A program made the translations under genes and the position numbers. This document shows positions 29,862 to 40,881 of a DNA stretch of 64,000 nt, piece after piece. The notes under the pieces were generated by a model that was not told the origin of the DNA, ran no database searches, and saw only the letters and a list, made by a program, of their open reading frames with translations. Source of the stretch: Synechococcus sp. CBW1004 (GTDB lineage Bacteria; Cyanobacteriota; Cyanobacteriia; PCC-6307; Cyanobiaceae); the NCBI RefSeq assembly GCF_015840715.1, contig NZ_CP060397.1:682001-746000 (forward strand). Direction: 5' to 3'. Position 1 is the first letter of the stretch, and each line of letters starts with the position of its first letter.

Positions 29862-30881
29862 TCAGGTGCTCATCGCCAGCATCCGCTCGATCGGGGCCAG
29901 GGCCCGGACGCGGGTCTCCTCGTCAAGCTCGATCTGCGGCTGCAGGGTTTCGAGGCAGCGCCAGAGTTTCTCGAGGGTGTTGAGGCGCATGTAGGGGCAG
30001 GTGTTGCAGCTGCAGCTGTCGCTGCCGGGCACATCGAGGAACTGCTTCCCGGGTGCCTTCAGCCGCATCTGATGCAGGATGCCCGGCTCGGTGAGCACGA
30101 TGAACGTGGTGGCGTCGCTGCTCTGCACCCACTGCAGCAGCTTGCTGGTGGAACCGATGAAATCGGCGAGGTCCAGCAGGTGTTGCTGACATTCGGGGTG
30201 GGCGATCACCTCGGCTTCTGGGTGCTGCTGCTTCAGCTTCAGGAGGGCCTCCTCGCTGAAGGTTTCATGCACGATGCAGCTCCCTGGCCAGAGGGTGAGC
30301 TCGCGGCCGCTCTGACGCGCGACCCAGCGTCCGAGGTTCTGATCGGGCGCGAACAGGATCGGCTGATCGGCGGGCAGCTGCTGCACGAGCTGCACTGCAT
30401 TGCTGCTGGTGCAGATCAGGTCGCTCTGGGCCTTCACCGCGGCCGAACAGTTGATGTAGCTCACCACCGTGTGAGCCGGGTAGCGGGCCCGGAAGGCGGC
30501 GAAGGCCTCGGCGGGGCAGTCATCGGCCAGGCTGCAGCCGGCGGCCGGATCAGGCACCAGAACCGTCTTGCCGGGATTGAGGATCTTGGCGGTCTCCGCC
30601 ATGAAATGGACGCCGCAGAAGACGATCACATCGGCGTCGGTGCTGGCCGCCTTGCGGGACAGCTCCAGGGAATCCCCGATGAAATCGGCGATGTCCTGGA
30701 TGGTGTCGTCCTGGTAGTAATGCGCCAGGATCACGGCATTGCGGCGGCGCTTCAGGTCCCGGATCGCCTGCGGCAGCTCGGCAGCCGGTGGTGCAGCAGG
30801 CAGTTCGGTGGGCTGGGGCTCCTCCCCTTCGCCCCGGACCTGGGTGAGCTCTGAGAGGCTCGGACTCTGGGTGAAGACCAA
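29862..30881 (-). CDS. nadA: Quinolinate synthase
   Basis: Condenses iminoaspartate and DHAP to quinolinate for NAD synthesis with a 4Fe-4S cluster. The 339-aa product has [75 protein letters not shown], and [18 protein letters not shown]. The ligand Cys residues are present. It is convergent with the aldolase gene and divergent from the phosphoesterase 50 nt away. Confidence 0.96.
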   Translation of the reverse strand: MVFTQSPSLSELTQVRGEGEEPQPTELPAAPPAAELPQAIRDLKRRRNAVILAHYYQDDTIQDIADFIGDSLELSRKAASTDADVIVFCGVHFMAETAKILNPGKTVLVPDPAAGCSLADDCPAEAFAAFRARYPAHTVVSYINCSAAVKAQSDLICTSSNAVQLVQQLPADQPILFAPDQNLGRWVARQSGRELTLWPGSCIVHETFSEEALLKLKQQHPEAEVIAHPECQQHLLDLADFIGSTSKLLQWVQSSDATTFIVLTEPGILHQMRLKAPGKQFLDVPGSDSCSCNTCPYMRLNTLEKLWRCLETLQPQIELDEETRVRALAPIERMLAMST

Positions 30882-30931
30882 CCGCTCCCTCGCATCGGGC
30901 AGGATGAGGGCAGCCTAGGAAGCCGGCCGGC

Positions 30932-31822
30932 TTGAGCGTTCTCCACCTCGCCATCGCCGGCGATCTCCATGATCAGTGGGATGCGTCGGACCACGAGCTG
31001 CTGGCCCGCCTCCGGCCCGATGCCCTGCTTCTGGTGGGTGATTTCAGTGACGGCGACACCCGGATTCCGATGCTGCTGGCGGGGCTGGATCTGCCTGTGG
31101 CCTGCATCGTCGGCAACCACGATGCCGGCAAGGACGGCACGGGCCGCCGTCTGCGCGAACAGCTCGGGCTCCTGGGGGAGCTCCATTGCGGCTGGGGTCT
31201 GCGCGAGCTTCGGCCACCGGGTCTGGCGGTGGTGGGCGGCCGTCCCGCCACGGCGGGGGGAGGCTTCCATCTCTCCCGCGCCGTGCGCTCGGTCTTCGGC
31301 CCGGTGAGCCAGCAGGAGTCGGCCGATCGCATCACCCGCGCTGCCCTGGCGGCCGATTCGACCCTCCCCCTGGTGCTGCTGGCCCATGCCGGCCCCACCG
31401 GTCTGGGCAGCGCCGCCGCCGATCCTTGCGGACGCGACTGGAAGAATCCCCCCTGTGACTGGGGAGATCGGGATCTGGCGCTCGCCATCACCCAGATCCG
31501 GCGGCGCCGGCCCCTGCCTCTGGTGATCTTCGGTCACATGCACCACACCCTGCGCCACAACCGGGGGGAGCGGCTGAGCTTCCAGCGTGATGCCGAGGGC
31601 ACCCTCTATCTCAACTGCGCCTGTGTCCCGCGCCATGGCACCGACCTGCAGGGACGCCGGCTGCGTCATTTCAGCTGGGTGAGACTGGAGGACGGCCATC
31701 CCGCTCACATCAGCCACCGCTGGTACGAACCTGGCGGTGCGCTCCTCTACGAGGAGGTGCTCTGGCAGGCGTCCCCGCCGCCGCAGACGCGGCCAACGCA
31801 GGTCCTCACCTCCCGATGCTGA
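30932..31822 (+). CDS. Metallophosphoesterase (TIGR04168-like)
   Basis: A 296-aa calcineurin-like phosphoesterase. Motifs in order: DLHDQWDASD (D-x-H), LLLVGDFSDGD, VGNHDAG, VLLAHAGPTGLG and VIFGHMHHTL. This cyanobacterial/plant subfamily (TIGR04168) has no assigned substrate. Start TTG 30932 (MSVLHLAIAGDLHDQW) places the first strand correctly. Its stop overlaps the ATG of the glycosyltransferase-like gene by 7 nt, so the two are likely translationally coupled. Confidence 0.88.
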   Translation: MSVLHLAIAGDLHDQWDASDHELLARLRPDALLLVGDFSDGDTRIPMLLAGLDLPVACIVGNHDAGKDGTGRRLREQLGLLGELHCGWGLRELRPPGLAVVGGRPATAGGGFHLSRAVRSVFGPVSQQESADRITRAALAADSTLPLVLLAHAGPTGLGSAAADPCGRDWKNPPCDWGDRDLALAITQIRRRRPLPLVIFGHMHHTLRHNRGERLSFQRDAEGTLYLNCACVPRHGTDLQGRRLRHFSWVRLEDGHPAHISHRWYEPGGALLYEEVLWQASPPPQTRPTQVLTSRC

Positions 31823-32880
31823 TCTACGCCTGCATCAGTTCCCATGGCTTCGGCCATGGTTCCCGCACGGCATCGGTGCTGGCTGAGCTGGCGGCGCTGC
31901 GGCCCGATTGGCGGCTGGTCCTGTCCACGGCTCTGCCGGACACCTTTCTGACGCTGGCCTTTGGCAGCGTCGCCTATGAGCGCCGCCCCCACCGCTGGGA
32001 TGTCGGCATGGTGCAGGCGAATGCTCTGGAGGTGGATCCCGGGGCCACCGTGCAGGCCCTTGCCCGGCTCGACCGTGAGCTCGATGCCAGGATCGCTGAG
32101 GAGGTGGCCTGGCTGCAGAGGCAGGGCGAGCCGCTGCTGGTGCTCGGCGATGTGCCGCCGCCGGCGGCTCGGATTGCCGCCGCGCTCGGAGCCCCGCTGG
32201 CCTGGCTGGCGAGTTTTGGTTGGGATGCGATCTACGAACCCTTCGGTGGTGCGCTGGCGCAGCGGGCTCAGGCCTGCCGGGAGCTCTACAGCCAGGGCGA
32301 TCTGTTGCTGCACTGCCCCCTGTCGCTGCCGATGCCCTGGGGGCTTCCGGAGCAGGAGCTGGGCCTCACCTGTTCCCGTCCCCGCCTGGATCCGACGCTG
32401 CTGGCCGCACAGCTCGGGCTCCCGGCTGAGCGGGAGCGTTGCGTGCTCATCAGCTTCGGCGGCCTGGGACTTGACCTGGACCCCTCGCTTCCGGCCCGCT
32501 GGCCTGACCATGTGTTTCTCGGTTCCGACGCCGCCCTTGCGGCGGTGCCCAACGGCCGTCTGCTCCCCCCTGACGTGCGCCCGCTCGATGTGATGCCTCT
32601 GGTGGGGCGCCTGATCACGAAGGCGGGCTACAGCAGTTTCTGCGAGGCCTTCAGCCAAGGCGTGGGCATCCATCTGGTCGAGCGCCATGGTTTTGCCGAA
32701 GCGCCGGTGCTGGAGCAGGCGCTTCGGGATCACGGCAGCCATCGCCTGCTGCGTCGCGACCAGCTGCAGACCGGCGACTGGGAACTGGATCAGCCGTTGC
32801 TGCCCGCTCGGCTCGGCCCGATTCGGGACGACGGCGCGTCAGTTGCCGCAAGGTCTCTGGCGGCGCTGGCCGAGTCCTGA
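31816..32880 (+). CDS. Glycosyltransferase-like protein (GT-B fold)
   Basis: A 354-aa protein with MurG/UGT-like features: MLIYACISSHGFGHGSRTAS at the N-terminus (glycine-rich loop with two His), a mid-protein strand CVLISFGGLGLDLDP, and the nucleotide-sugar region PLVGRLITKAGYSSFCEAFS with GVGIHLVERHGFAE. The sugar and acceptor are unknown. Overlaps the phosphoesterase gene by 7 nt. No terminator seen; a cluster of TCCGATC/GATCGGA motifs begins at its stop codon. Confidence 0.82.
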   Translation: MLIYACISSHGFGHGSRTASVLAELAALRPDWRLVLSTALPDTFLTLAFGSVAYERRPHRWDVGMVQANALEVDPGATVQALARLDRELDARIAEEVAWLQRQGEPLLVLGDVPPPAARIAAALGAPLAWLASFGWDAIYEPFGGALAQRAQACRELYSQGDLLLHCPLSLPMPWGLPEQELGLTCSRPRLDPTLLAAQLGLPAERERCVLISFGGLGLDLDPSLPARWPDHVFLGSDAALAAVPNGRLLPPDVRPLDVMPLVGRLITKAGYSSFCEAFSQGVGIHLVERHGFAEAPVLEQALRDHGSHRLLRRDQLQTGDWELDQPLLPARLGPIRDDGASVAARSLAALAES

Positions 32881-32929
32881 TCGGAGCATTGATCAGCAGT
32901 TCCGATCAGATCGATCGGAATGTTCCGAT
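32879..32929. repeat. Cluster of four TCCGATC/GATCGGA motifs
   Basis: GATCGGA at 32879, TCCGATC at 32901, GATCGGA at 32913, and TCCGAT at 32924. They alternate in orientation so that neighbours form inverted repeats. No T run follows. They may be a protein-binding site or an mRNA 3' hairpin. Confidence 0.55.
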
Positions 32930-33185
32930 GTTCTGTGCATTTGATGCTCAGAACTCACTTGCAGACTGTGTTGCGAACTGCACCGGTTATTTCTGATACA
33001 AGTGGACGGTAGTCCGATTGTCACAGTAACGATCGCGTCGCTTGGGCTCGATAGGCAAAGTACCGCCACATTCACTTTCACTCCTTCCTCTCAACGGCGA
33101 GCGCACCAGAAGCGTCTCGCCTTCCTGGTCTGCGCTCACGTCAGTTCTCCTCCGGGAGTTCTTAGCCGATCACGCATCAGCCGGG
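32881..33185. other. Long intergenic/leader region upstream of GH104 lysozyme
   Basis: About 300 bases with lower GC than the surroundings. The TCCGATC cluster lies at the left. A -10-like GATACAA (near 32995) may drive the downstream lysozyme gene. An in-frame TTG reading from 33042 exists, but its 48 residues lack family character. Confidence 0.4.
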
Positions 33186-33995
33186 ATGTTGTCCTCTGCA
33201 TTCGTCGTTTTGACCCGTCTTCCCTCCGCCCGTGTCGCCATCGCCCTGGCCGGCCTGTGCCTGAGTGCCACCGCCGCCCCCGCCCTGGCCACCGAGACGA
33301 GTGATCCCTGGGCCACCGTCGTTCATCAGGCCGCTGTTCCCCAGGTGGCGGTCCTCCCGTCCGTTCCCCCTCCGGCTCCTCGTCTTTTTGCCGTGACGCC
33401 CGAGCGTCAGGCTCTGCTGCACACCATCCGCTACGCCGAAGGCACCTGGAAAAACGGTGAGCGCATCGGCTATCACGTCATGTTCGGCGGCAGTCTCACC
33501 CCGAGCCTTGACCGTCACCCCAACCGCGTCAACCACAGCGCCCGCTATTCCAGTGCTGCGGCTGGGGCTTACCAGTTCATGCCCTTCACCTGGGACATGA
33601 TTGTCCGGAAGCTCGGTTTCCGCGATTTTCAGCCCGAGGCTCAGGATCAGGGAGCCCTGTTCCTGATTCAGCGCCGCGGCGCTCTGCACCTCGTCGATCG
33701 TGGTGACTTCACTCCCGAGCTGGCCGCCAGGCTTGCTCCCGAGTGGGCTTCATTCCCGACTCTGGCCGGCCGGAGCTTTTACGGTCAGCCGGTCAAGCGT
33801 TATGACGAGCTGCGTCGCTTTTATCAACAGAGTCTTGCCCAGCTGCGCCAGAATTCTGGGCAGATCTATGAAAATGTCGCGATTCAGCAGGTTCCCCGCT
33901 GTTCTGACGACAGCCTCATGTGTCGTCTCGAGGGGATCGGTCCCAAGCCGCGTGCCACCGCCTCCGTGCCTGCGGTGACGCTTGAGGCCAACTGA
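33186..33995 (+). CDS. Secreted lysozyme-like protein, glycoside hydrolase family 104
   Basis: From ATG 33186 the product is 269 aa with a signal peptide (hydrophobic VAIALAGLCLSATAAPALA, cleavage after ALA near residue 35). The mature part shows GH104/phage-endolysin-like features: LLHTIRYAEGTW with the likely catalytic Glu, YHVMFGGSL, HPNRVNHS, SSAAAGAYQFMPFTWDM and DQGALFLIQRRGAL. It probably cleaves peptidoglycan in the periplasm. Bounded on the right by a strong terminator. No phage genes adjoin. Confidence 0.85.
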   Translation: MLSSAFVVLTRLPSARVAIALAGLCLSATAAPALATETSDPWATVVHQAAVPQVAVLPSVPPPAPRLFAVTPERQALLHTIRYAEGTWKNGERIGYHVMFGGSLTPSLDRHPNRVNHSARYSSAAAGAYQFMPFTWDMIVRKLGFRDFQPEAQDQGALFLIQRRGALHLVDRGDFTPELAARLAPEWASFPTLAGRSFYGQPVKRYDELRRFYQQSLAQLRQNSGQIYENVAIQQVPRCSDDSLMCRLEGIGPKPRATASVPAVTLEAN

Positions 33996-34067
33996 TCTGG
34001 ACCGCGATCCCGTGATTCGCGATTGCAGTCATCAAAGCTCCAGAAGACCGGCCCTGGCCTTCCTGTC

Positions 34068-34091
34068 AAGCCCCCTGAACGGGGGCTTTTT
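34068..34091 (+). terminator. Rho-independent terminator after GH104 gene
   Basis: Stem AGCCCCC/GGGGGCT with loop TGAAC, preceded by A residues and followed by a T run. It ends the lysozyme transcript. Confidence 0.9.
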
Positions 34092-34277
34092 GCTGGACAT
34101 CCCGCCAGCAGGGATGGGTTGCTCATCCTGATCCAAAGGTCGTGGTCTGGCAGCGGTCTCTGGCGCTCTGTGCTCCGGGACGTTGCCCGACGTCCCACAT
34201 CGCACGGCTGCGACGGGGAGTCTTGTGGCAGTGCTGCGGCCGGAATGCGATGGACGCTCAGGCCTCGAGTCGCGCTC

Positions 34278-35117
34278 TCAACCTTCCTCCTTCTCCTTCA
34301 ACCGCCGACCCAGGGTGAGCTGAGCCACCAGATAGGCACCGACCGCTCCCCCTCCAAAGCCGAGGGCGTTCCGGATCAGGGGCAGCACCTCGGGCGTGCG
34401 GGTCACGATCGGAGCCACGCCGAACACGCCGAACAGGATCACCCAGAGCGGTGAAAGCAGCAGCACCCAGCCCCACTCCACCCGCCGCCCCGGTTGGCGC
34501 GGAAAGGCGGCGAAGCCGGCGATCAGGCCGCCGAGAATCGAGGTGGACAGGGTGAGCAGCCACTGCTCCTGCGGCAGTCCGGGCACCACCTGGCAGCCGC
34601 CGATGTTCAGACACCCTTTCACCGCATGCAGCGAATCGAGCACGGCGGCGTCCTGGCCGTGTTCGCGCACATAGAACTGATTGCCGTAGCGGGTCTGCAG
34701 CTCCACCCAGAAGGTGCGCGGCATCAGGGCGAACAGCGCATCGCCGACGTTGAAGTTGAGCAGATTGCCCCCACGCTCATCGGCCACCACCAGCAGGCTG
34801 CGGTCATCGAGGCCCCAGAACTCCCGCACGGCCAGGCCCGGGGTGCGGTCGTACTGGGTGAGCACGCGCAGCTTCCAGCCGCTGGTGTCCTCGAATTCCC
34901 GCAGTTCGTCCTCCAGTGCCTGGCGCTGGCCGTCGGTGAGCAGCTTGGCCAGGTCGATCACCGGCGTGTCGTGATCCGGCAGCAGATCGGGGTTGTCGTA
35001 GGCCCATGCAGGCCCGCCCAGCGGGGCCAGCAGCAGGAGCATCGCCAGCGCCAGGCCCAGCAGCCAGGGGCGGAGCGGAAGGCCGGTGCGGAGGGCGATG
35101 GCCGGTCGGCTGGGCAT
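34278..35117 (-). CDS. psb32: TPM-domain protein, Psb32 homologue
   Basis: A 279-aa thylakoid/periplasm-facing membrane protein. Signal-like helix (LGLALAMLLLLAPLGGPAWA), then the TPM domain: DNPDLLPDHDTPVIDLAKLL, WKLRVLTQYDRTPGLAV, EFWGLDDRSLLVVADERGGN and RTFWVELQTRYGNQFYVRE. Two C-terminal helices follow. The whole resembles cyanobacterial Psb32, linked to protection and repair of photosystem II. ATG 35117; the short 57-nt gap to the divergent methyltransferase gene must hold both promoters. Confidence 0.87.
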   Translation of the reverse strand: MPSRPAIALRTGLPLRPWLLGLALAMLLLLAPLGGPAWAYDNPDLLPDHDTPVIDLAKLLTDGQRQALEDELREFEDTSGWKLRVLTQYDRTPGLAVREFWGLDDRSLLVVADERGGNLLNFNVGDALFALMPRTFWVELQTRYGNQFYVREHGQDAAVLDSLHAVKGCLNIGGCQVVPGLPQEQWLLTLSTSILGGLIAGFAAFPRQPGRRVEWGWVLLLSPLWVILFGVFGVAPIVTRTPEVLPLIRNALGFGGGAVGAYLVAQLTLGRRLKEKEEG

Positions 35118-35174
35118 GCTGCGAGCTCAGGGATCCGCATTCTCTCTCCCGCACCAGGGGGGGCGTTGGCCTGC

Positions 35175-36461
35175 ATGCCCGCAGATCGGATCCGCACTCA
35201 GGCTGCGGCAGCATGGACATCCCGTGGCCTGCGCCCGTTCCCGTTGCCCGATCCCACCGCCGCGCCGGCCCGCTGCCATCACTCCTGTCCTCCCTGGCTG
35301 GCCGAGCGGATTCAGCAGGGCGGGGGCCGTGTGTCCTTCCGCACCTACATGGAGTGGGTGCTGCACGACCCCGTCCATGGCGCCTATGCCAGCGGACGCC
35401 TGCGGATCGGCCCGCAGGGCGATTTCAGCACCGCTCCCTCCCTCAGTGACGACTTCGCAGCGTTGCTGGCGCCGCAGCTGGCCGCCTGGCTGGAGCAGCT
35501 GGGCCCTGGGCCCCTGGCACTGGTGGAGGCGGGGCCTGGCGAGGGAAGCCTGGCCGCGGATCTGGCTCTCGAGCTGGCGCGGGGCTGGCCGCATCTGGCG
35601 GCCAGGACCGAGCTGGTGCTGGTGGATCCCAGTGCCGGCCTTGTGGAACGCCAGCGCCAGCGGCTGGCCGGCTGCCCGTTGCCGGTCCGCTGGGCAACGT
35701 TCGAGCGGCTGGCCGCACAGCCCCTGGTGGGGGTCGTGCTGGCCCATGAGGTGCTCGATGCGCTGCCGGTGGAGCGGATCGTCTGGGATGGGCGCTGCTG
35801 GCGACATCAGCAGGTGGGCCTGATCCCCGCCGCCTCGCCCTCCGGTGGCAGCGATGACCGTGCCTCGCTCGAGCTGGTGGCCGGGGAGCCCCTCCAGCCG
35901 TGCGAGCTGCAACGGCTGGCGGAGCTGGGTCTGGCGGATCCCGGCCTCCAGCGGCCCGCTGGCTGGAGCACGGAGCTGCATCCGGGGCTCGAGCCCTGGC
36001 TTCGGGACTGCGGAGCCTGCCTGAGGACGGGGGTTCTGCTGGTGATCGACTACGCCCTGGAGGCGTTCCGCTACTACGCACCGCAGCGCTCCTGCGGCAC
36101 GCTGATGGCCTATCGCGCCCAGCAGGCCTCATCGGACCCACTCCGCGAACCCGGCCGCTGGGACTTGACGGCCCACCTCTGCCTCGAGAGCCTCACGGCG
36201 GCGGCCGAAGCCAGCGGTTGGCAGGGGCTGGGCCAGCGCCGCCAGGGGGAGGCCCTGCTGGCTCTGGGCCTGGCTCAGCGACTGCATGGACTGCAGCAGC
36301 AGCCGGAGCTGCCCCTCGCTGATCTGCTGGCGCGTCGTGAGGCCCTGCTGCGGCTGGTGGATCCTGCAGCTCTGGGGGATTTCCGCTGGACGGCCTTCAG
36401 TCGCGGCACGTGCATGCTCCAGCGACCGCCTCTGTTTCTCCTGGATCCGCCCCTGTACTGA
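35175..36461 (+). CDS. MidA/NDUFAF7-type SAM-dependent methyltransferase (PF02636)
   Basis: A 428-aa protein of the MidA family. Signature parts are RVSFRTYMEWVLHDPVHGAY with the GDFSTAPSLSDDFAALLAPQ block, ALVEAGPGEGSLAADLALEL (SAM-binding GPGEG), GVVLAHEVLDALPVERI, and VLLVIDYALEAFRYYAP. In mitochondria this family methylates an arginine of complex I; the target in cyanobacteria (perhaps NDH-1) is inferred. ATG 35175 starts the family region; the reading from 34494 runs antisense to psb32 and is rejected. Confidence 0.9.
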   Translation: MPADRIRTQAAAAWTSRGLRPFPLPDPTAAPARCHHSCPPWLAERIQQGGGRVSFRTYMEWVLHDPVHGAYASGRLRIGPQGDFSTAPSLSDDFAALLAPQLAAWLEQLGPGPLALVEAGPGEGSLAADLALELARGWPHLAARTELVLVDPSAGLVERQRQRLAGCPLPVRWATFERLAAQPLVGVVLAHEVLDALPVERIVWDGRCWRHQQVGLIPAASPSGGSDDRASLELVAGEPLQPCELQRLAELGLADPGLQRPAGWSTELHPGLEPWLRDCGACLRTGVLLVIDYALEAFRYYAPQRSCGTLMAYRAQQASSDPLREPGRWDLTAHLCLESLTAAAEASGWQGLGQRRQGEALLALGLAQRLHGLQQQPELPLADLLARREALLRLVDPAALGDFRWTAFSRGTCMLQRPPLFLLDPPLY

Positions 36462-36505
36462 CCCGCTCCTGCGCCCTGGCCAGACTGCGGCCAAGCCTCC
36501 AGATC

Positions 36506-37210
36506 ATGGCCATGGCACCAGGTGGTATTCCGCTCCAGCTTCAGACACCGACGCGCGAGTCCCCAGCCGAGCGCCTGCGTCAGCGGTTGACCGAAGGGCG
36601 CGGTCGATGGGTGGTGATCGCCTCACTGACCCTGGTGTGGGTGATGGATCTGTTGCTCACGGCCCATCTGGAGCGGGATCAGAGCATTGAACCGGCGATG
36701 AAGGGAGTGGTCACCATGGTGGAGCGGGTCGGCACGCTGGTGTTCGTGGCGGTGACTGTGGGCCTGATGGTGTCCCTGTTCCGTGGCGGCCAGCGCAGCC
36801 TGTTCCGCTGGGGGTTTGTCTACCTGGCCTTCTCTGTTCTGCAGGTGATCGACAACATCGGTTGCATGATCTTCACCGCAGGTCATCATCAGGGAGGCGG
36901 ACTGATGGGCCTGTGGGATGTCGGGGCGGTCTACATGGAGAGCGTTCTGGTGTTCATGTTCATGTACGTCTTCCTGGACGTGAGCACACCGGGGGGCGTA
37001 TTTGTCTGGCCCAGTCGCGAAGGCGAGCAGCCGCCCGTTCCCCACATCATCGACTACCTGTTCATCTCGTTGAACGTGAACTCCACCTATGGCCCCACCA
37101 GTGAGGCCCTGGTGTCCCGCCCGGCCAAGCTGGTGATGTCCCTGCAGGTGCTGCTGGCGATCGTGATGCTCACGGTGCTGATCGCCCGGGCGGTGAGTTC
37201 CACCAGTTGA
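36506..37210 (+). CDS. Polytopic membrane protein, ion-channel-like (DUF1345-like)
   Basis: A 234-aa protein with about five hydrophobic helices: 35-55, 72-92, 100-122, 136-156 and 205-230. Before the last helix comes DYLFISLNVNSTYGPTSEAL, which is like the pore-loop region of DUF1345/two-helix potassium-channel proteins, though no TVGYG filter is present. Helix 1 is preceded by a basic amphipathic segment (SPAERLRQRLTEGRGRW). Transport role is inferred. It starts 44 nt after the MidA gene. Confidence 0.65.
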   Translation: MAMAPGGIPLQLQTPTRESPAERLRQRLTEGRGRWVVIASLTLVWVMDLLLTAHLERDQSIEPAMKGVVTMVERVGTLVFVAVTVGLMVSLFRGGQRSLFRWGFVYLAFSVLQVIDNIGCMIFTAGHHQGGGLMGLWDVGAVYMESVLVFMFMYVFLDVSTPGGVFVWPSREGEQPPVPHIIDYLFISLNVNSTYGPTSEALVSRPAKLVMSLQVLLAIVMLTVLIARAVSSTS

Positions 37211-37249
37211 GGCGGTGCTGCCTCGCACCGCAGTACAGGTTTGCATACC

Positions 37250-38398
37250 TCACGAGCAGCGCTCGAGAGCCGCAAGGATCGCGGCCGAATCGCTGTCATC
37301 GCGGATCTCCACCGTGCCGATGCCGGTGGGCAGCACGAAGCGGACCCTCCCCTCCCGCACCTTCTTGTCACCCTGCAGGCAGGAGAGCACCGCCGCGGGA
37401 TCCAGATCCGGCCAGCGCTGCGGCAACCCTGCGGCGGCGATCACCTCTCGCTGGCGACGCTGATCCTCGGCGCTCCACAGACCGCGCACCAGGCTGAGTT
37501 CGCCGGCGGCCACCATGCCGATCGCCACCGCCTCGCCATGCAGCCAGGTGCCATAGCCGCACAGGGTCTCGACCACGTGGCCGAGGGTGTGGCCGTAGTT
37601 GAGGATCGCCCGCAGGCCCCCTTCCCGTTCATCGGCCGCCACCACCCTCGCCTTGGCGGCGGCGGAGCGCTCCAGCAACGACTGCAGCAGCCCAGCCCCC
37701 ACGGCGTCCTGACTGGCCAGTCCGGCTGATGGATCGCGCGTCGCGGCGGCCTTGAGCTCCCCGAACAGCTGAGCGTCGCCGATGACGCCGTACTTGATCA
37801 CCTCGGCCATGCCGGCCCGGAATTCGCGCTCCGGCAGGGTGGCCAAGGTGGCGGGATCGATCAGCACCAGCCGCGGCTGATGGAAGGCGCCGATCAGATT
37901 CTTGCCGCCGGGATGGTTGACGCCGGTCTTGCCGCCGATCGCCGCATCCACCATCGCCAGCAGGGTCGTGGGCACCTGCACCACGGCGATGCCGCGCAGC
38001 CAGGTGGCGGCCGCGAAGCCGGCCATGTCGCCCACGACACCGCCGCCGAGAGCGACGATCAGCGAGCCCCGCTCCAGCTTCCGCGCGAAGCAGGCGTCAT
38101 GGATCAGCGCCACGGTGGCGGGGGTTTTCTGATCCTCGCCAGCCTCGATCACCAGCGTGCCCGCGTCGAAGCCGGCGTCCTGGAGTGAGCCCAGCGCCTG
38201 CGCGCCGTAGTGCTCCTGCACCACCGGGTTGGTGACCACCAGCACCTTGGTGCCGGCCCTGAACCCCTGGGCCAGCAGCTGCTCTCCCAGCTGGCTCAGG
38301 CCGCCGTCGCCGATCAGGATCGGATAGGGGTTGGTGCTCAGCTCCACGCGGATGCTGCGCAGGCCGATCTCGCGCGGGGGGCTTGGCGTGGTGGTCAT
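37250..38398 (-). CDS. aroB: 3-Dehydroquinate synthase
   Basis: Second step of the shikimate pathway (DAHP to 3-dehydroquinate, NAD and metal dependent). The 382-aa product shows [80 protein letters not shown] and HGEAVAIGM. It is convergent with the channel-like gene and starts 45 nt from the end of the MIF-like gene upstream. Confidence 0.96.
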   Translation of the reverse strand: MTTTPSPPREIGLRSIRVELSTNPYPILIGDGGLSQLGEQLLAQGFRAGTKVLVVTNPVVQEHYGAQALGSLQDAGFDAGTLVIEAGEDQKTPATVALIHDACFARKLERGSLIVALGGGVVGDMAGFAAATWLRGIAVVQVPTTLLAMVDAAIGGKTGVNHPGGKNLIGAFHQPRLVLIDPATLATLPEREFRAGMAEVIKYGVIGDAQLFGELKAAATRDPSAGLASQDAVGAGLLQSLLERSAAAKARVVAADEREGGLRAILNYGHTLGHVVETLCGYGTWLHGEAVAIGMVAAGELSLVRGLWSAEDQRRQREVIAAAGLPQRWPDLDPAAVLSCLQGDKKVREGRVRFVLPTGIGTVEIRDDSDSAAILAALERCS

Positions 38399-38443
38399 GG
38401 CGGCGGACTCTGTGAGGGCGAGGCTACGGGCCGGGGTGGGCGC

Positions 38444-38791
38444 TCATCCGAAGGTGCTGCCATCCCAGCCCCACAGCCGGGCCGGCACATCCTCGAACCC
38501 GATGTAGACGCGGGCGCCCGGCAGGGAGAGATGACGCTCCAGCAGGGAGCACACGGCCGCGATGATGCGCTGTGGCTGGTCGCCATCGAGCTGGCCGATG
38601 CTCTTCACCTCCACATAGCCGCAGGGTGCGGTGGTGCCGCCGAACTGCATCGGCACCCCGCCGCTGAGCAGCACCATCACGTAGCGCTCGGGCTTGCCCA
38701 GAAGGGAGGCCAGCTCACGGGAGAGCTCCCGCAGCAGCGGCGACGGATCGGCGGGGGCGGGCGCCGAGGTCTGGATGTGGATCAGGGGCAT
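38444..38791 (-). CDS. MIF-like tautomerase
   Basis: From ATG 38791 the product is 115 aa and begins MPLIHIQTSAPAP, so Pro-1 is exposed as the catalytic base after Met removal. Further matches to the MIF family (PF01187) are PERYVMVLLSGGVPMQFGGT, CGYVEVKSIGQLDGDQPQRI and GARVYIGFEDVPARLWGWDG with C-terminal STFG. Likely phenylpyruvate-type tautomerase; its physiological substrate is unknown. The reading from 38812 would bury Pro-1 and is rejected. Confidence 0.9.
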   Translation of the reverse strand: MPLIHIQTSAPAPADPSPLLRELSRELASLLGKPERYVMVLLSGGVPMQFGGTTAPCGYVEVKSIGQLDGDQPQRIIAAVCSLLERHLSLPGARVYIGFEDVPARLWGWDGSTFG

Positions 38792-38911
38792 GGGGTTCGG
38801 GAGGCACCGCACGCCATCCTCGGCGAGCCCACGGATGCGGGTGGGTCACAGCCCTCCTTCCGTTGCGTGGTCAGATCCGCTCCGGTTCGGGGAGGGGCGG
38901 ATTCACGGGGT

Positions 38912-40819
<1,908 letters not shown>

Positions 40820-40881
40820 GGCAATGGTTCCACCCGCGTGCTCATCCGGTGTCCGGGCCGCCGTCCTGGGGCCAGCCCTGC

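Noticed and set aside
34494-35174. N-terminal extension of the MidA methyltransferase
   Set aside because: Antisense to psb32, no family match; the start at 35175 fits better.
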